Positions 6,099 through 6,296 of a stretch of 6,296 nt of DNA are shown here, one piece after another. A program made the translations under genes and the position numbers. Under the pieces are notes generated by a model. That model worked only from the letters and a program-made list of their open reading frames with translations, was not told where the DNA came from and ran no database searches. How positions within the stretch are numbered: position 1 is the stretch's first letter; each line of letters begins with the position of its first letter. The DNA is from Pseudomonadota bacterium. GTDB taxonomy: Bacteria; Pseudomonadota; Alphaproteobacteria; Acetobacterales; Acetobacteraceae. The stretch lies in contig JAKBCD010000122.1 of NCBI GenBank assembly GCA_021808205.1, forward strand, positions 1 to 6,296, written 5' to 3'.

Positions 6099-6296
6099 CT
6101 CCAGCCCCGGTTTCATTCCCAAGCGCACGGCGTTCGCGTTAATCGTCGCCGGGTTCGCCACCTTCGTGAACATGTGGTGCACCCAGGCCATTCTGCCGGT
6201 GCTGGCGCAAAGCCTGCGCGTCTCGCCAGCCCTCACCGGCTACACCGTCACTGCCCCGCTGCTGGCCACCGCCGCCATGGCCCCCCTCATCGGCAT
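6067..6296 (+). CDS. MFS transporter, N-terminal fragment (gene cut by window edge)
   Basis: The 76 visible codons encode a short hydrophilic start, then a hydrophobic segment at about residues 18-38 (FALIVAGFATFVNMWCTQAI), a short loop (LAQSLRVSPALTG) and a second hydrophobic segment (VTAPLLATAAMAPLIG). This is the pattern of transmembrane helices 1 and 2 of a major facilitator family drug or sugar efflux protein, resembling the YnfM-like group. The substrate cannot be told from this part. I chose ATG 6067, which overlaps the export lipoprotein gene by 32 bases. TTG at 6082 in the same frame is an alternative. Neither has a strong Shine-Dalgarno, so coupling to the upstream gene is likely. 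The MFS call rests on helix pattern and typical wording of the sequence rather than on a complete signature motif. Confidence 0.75.
   Translation, partial: MSSQSLSAVSDSSPGFIPKRTAFALIVAGFATFVNMWCTQAILPVLAQSLRVSPALTGYTVTAPLLATAAMAPLIG

Noticed and set aside
5436..6236. Upstream in-frame extension of the six-cysteine protein, giving 554 residues in total.
   Set aside because: The extension is antisense to the export lipoprotein gene, has no family features, and would bury the clear signal sequence that starts at 5435 with its own ribosome binding site.

Overview
The window is GC-rich, with GC-biased third codon positions, and reads as the chromosome of a Gram-negative bacterium. An outer-membrane polysaccharide-export lipoprotein, a CspA-type cold-shock protein and the style of the Acs and PEP carboxylase proteins fit an alphaproteobacterium. 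Acetobacteraceae is possible but is inference only. I see no rRNA, tRNA, CRISPR array, insertion sequence or phage gene.

Left half (1-3465, minus strand): a central-carbon pair. acs (acetyl-CoA synthetase, complete) is followed 78 bases downstream on the same strand by ppc (phosphoenolpyruvate carboxylase, whose C-terminal part runs off the left edge). Acs makes acetyl-CoA from acetate. PEP carboxylase supplies oxaloacetate and is, in many bacteria, activated by acetyl-CoA. The two could therefore work together to feed acetate into the TCA cycle.

Middle (3466-3924): a 255-base intergenic region lies between acs (leftward) and a small cold-shock gene (rightward). It holds a good acs ribosome binding site, a weak acs promoter candidate, and a leader for the csp gene in which two mutually exclusive hairpins can form just ahead of its ribosome binding site.

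Right-centre (3925-5435, minus strand): a two-gene unit. An exported or membrane-anchored six-cysteine protein of unknown family overlaps, through an ATGA junction, a FucA-like class II aldolase that has no visible Shine-Dalgarno of its own. The aldolase stop codon directly abuts the csp stop codon, so these convergent genes have no intergenic space. A 7-bp hairpin sits on the junction.

Right end (5529-6296, plus strand): a short Wza/GumB-type polysaccharide-export lipoprotein overlaps the start of an MFS transporter that is cut by the window edge. A 93-base divergent spacer separates this pair from the six-cysteine gene.

Most of the window is ordinary housekeeping and accessory content. The parts most worth a second look are the csp leader, the coupled exported-protein/aldolase pair, and the unidentified six-cysteine protein. 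I found no clear evidence of a wholly new system.
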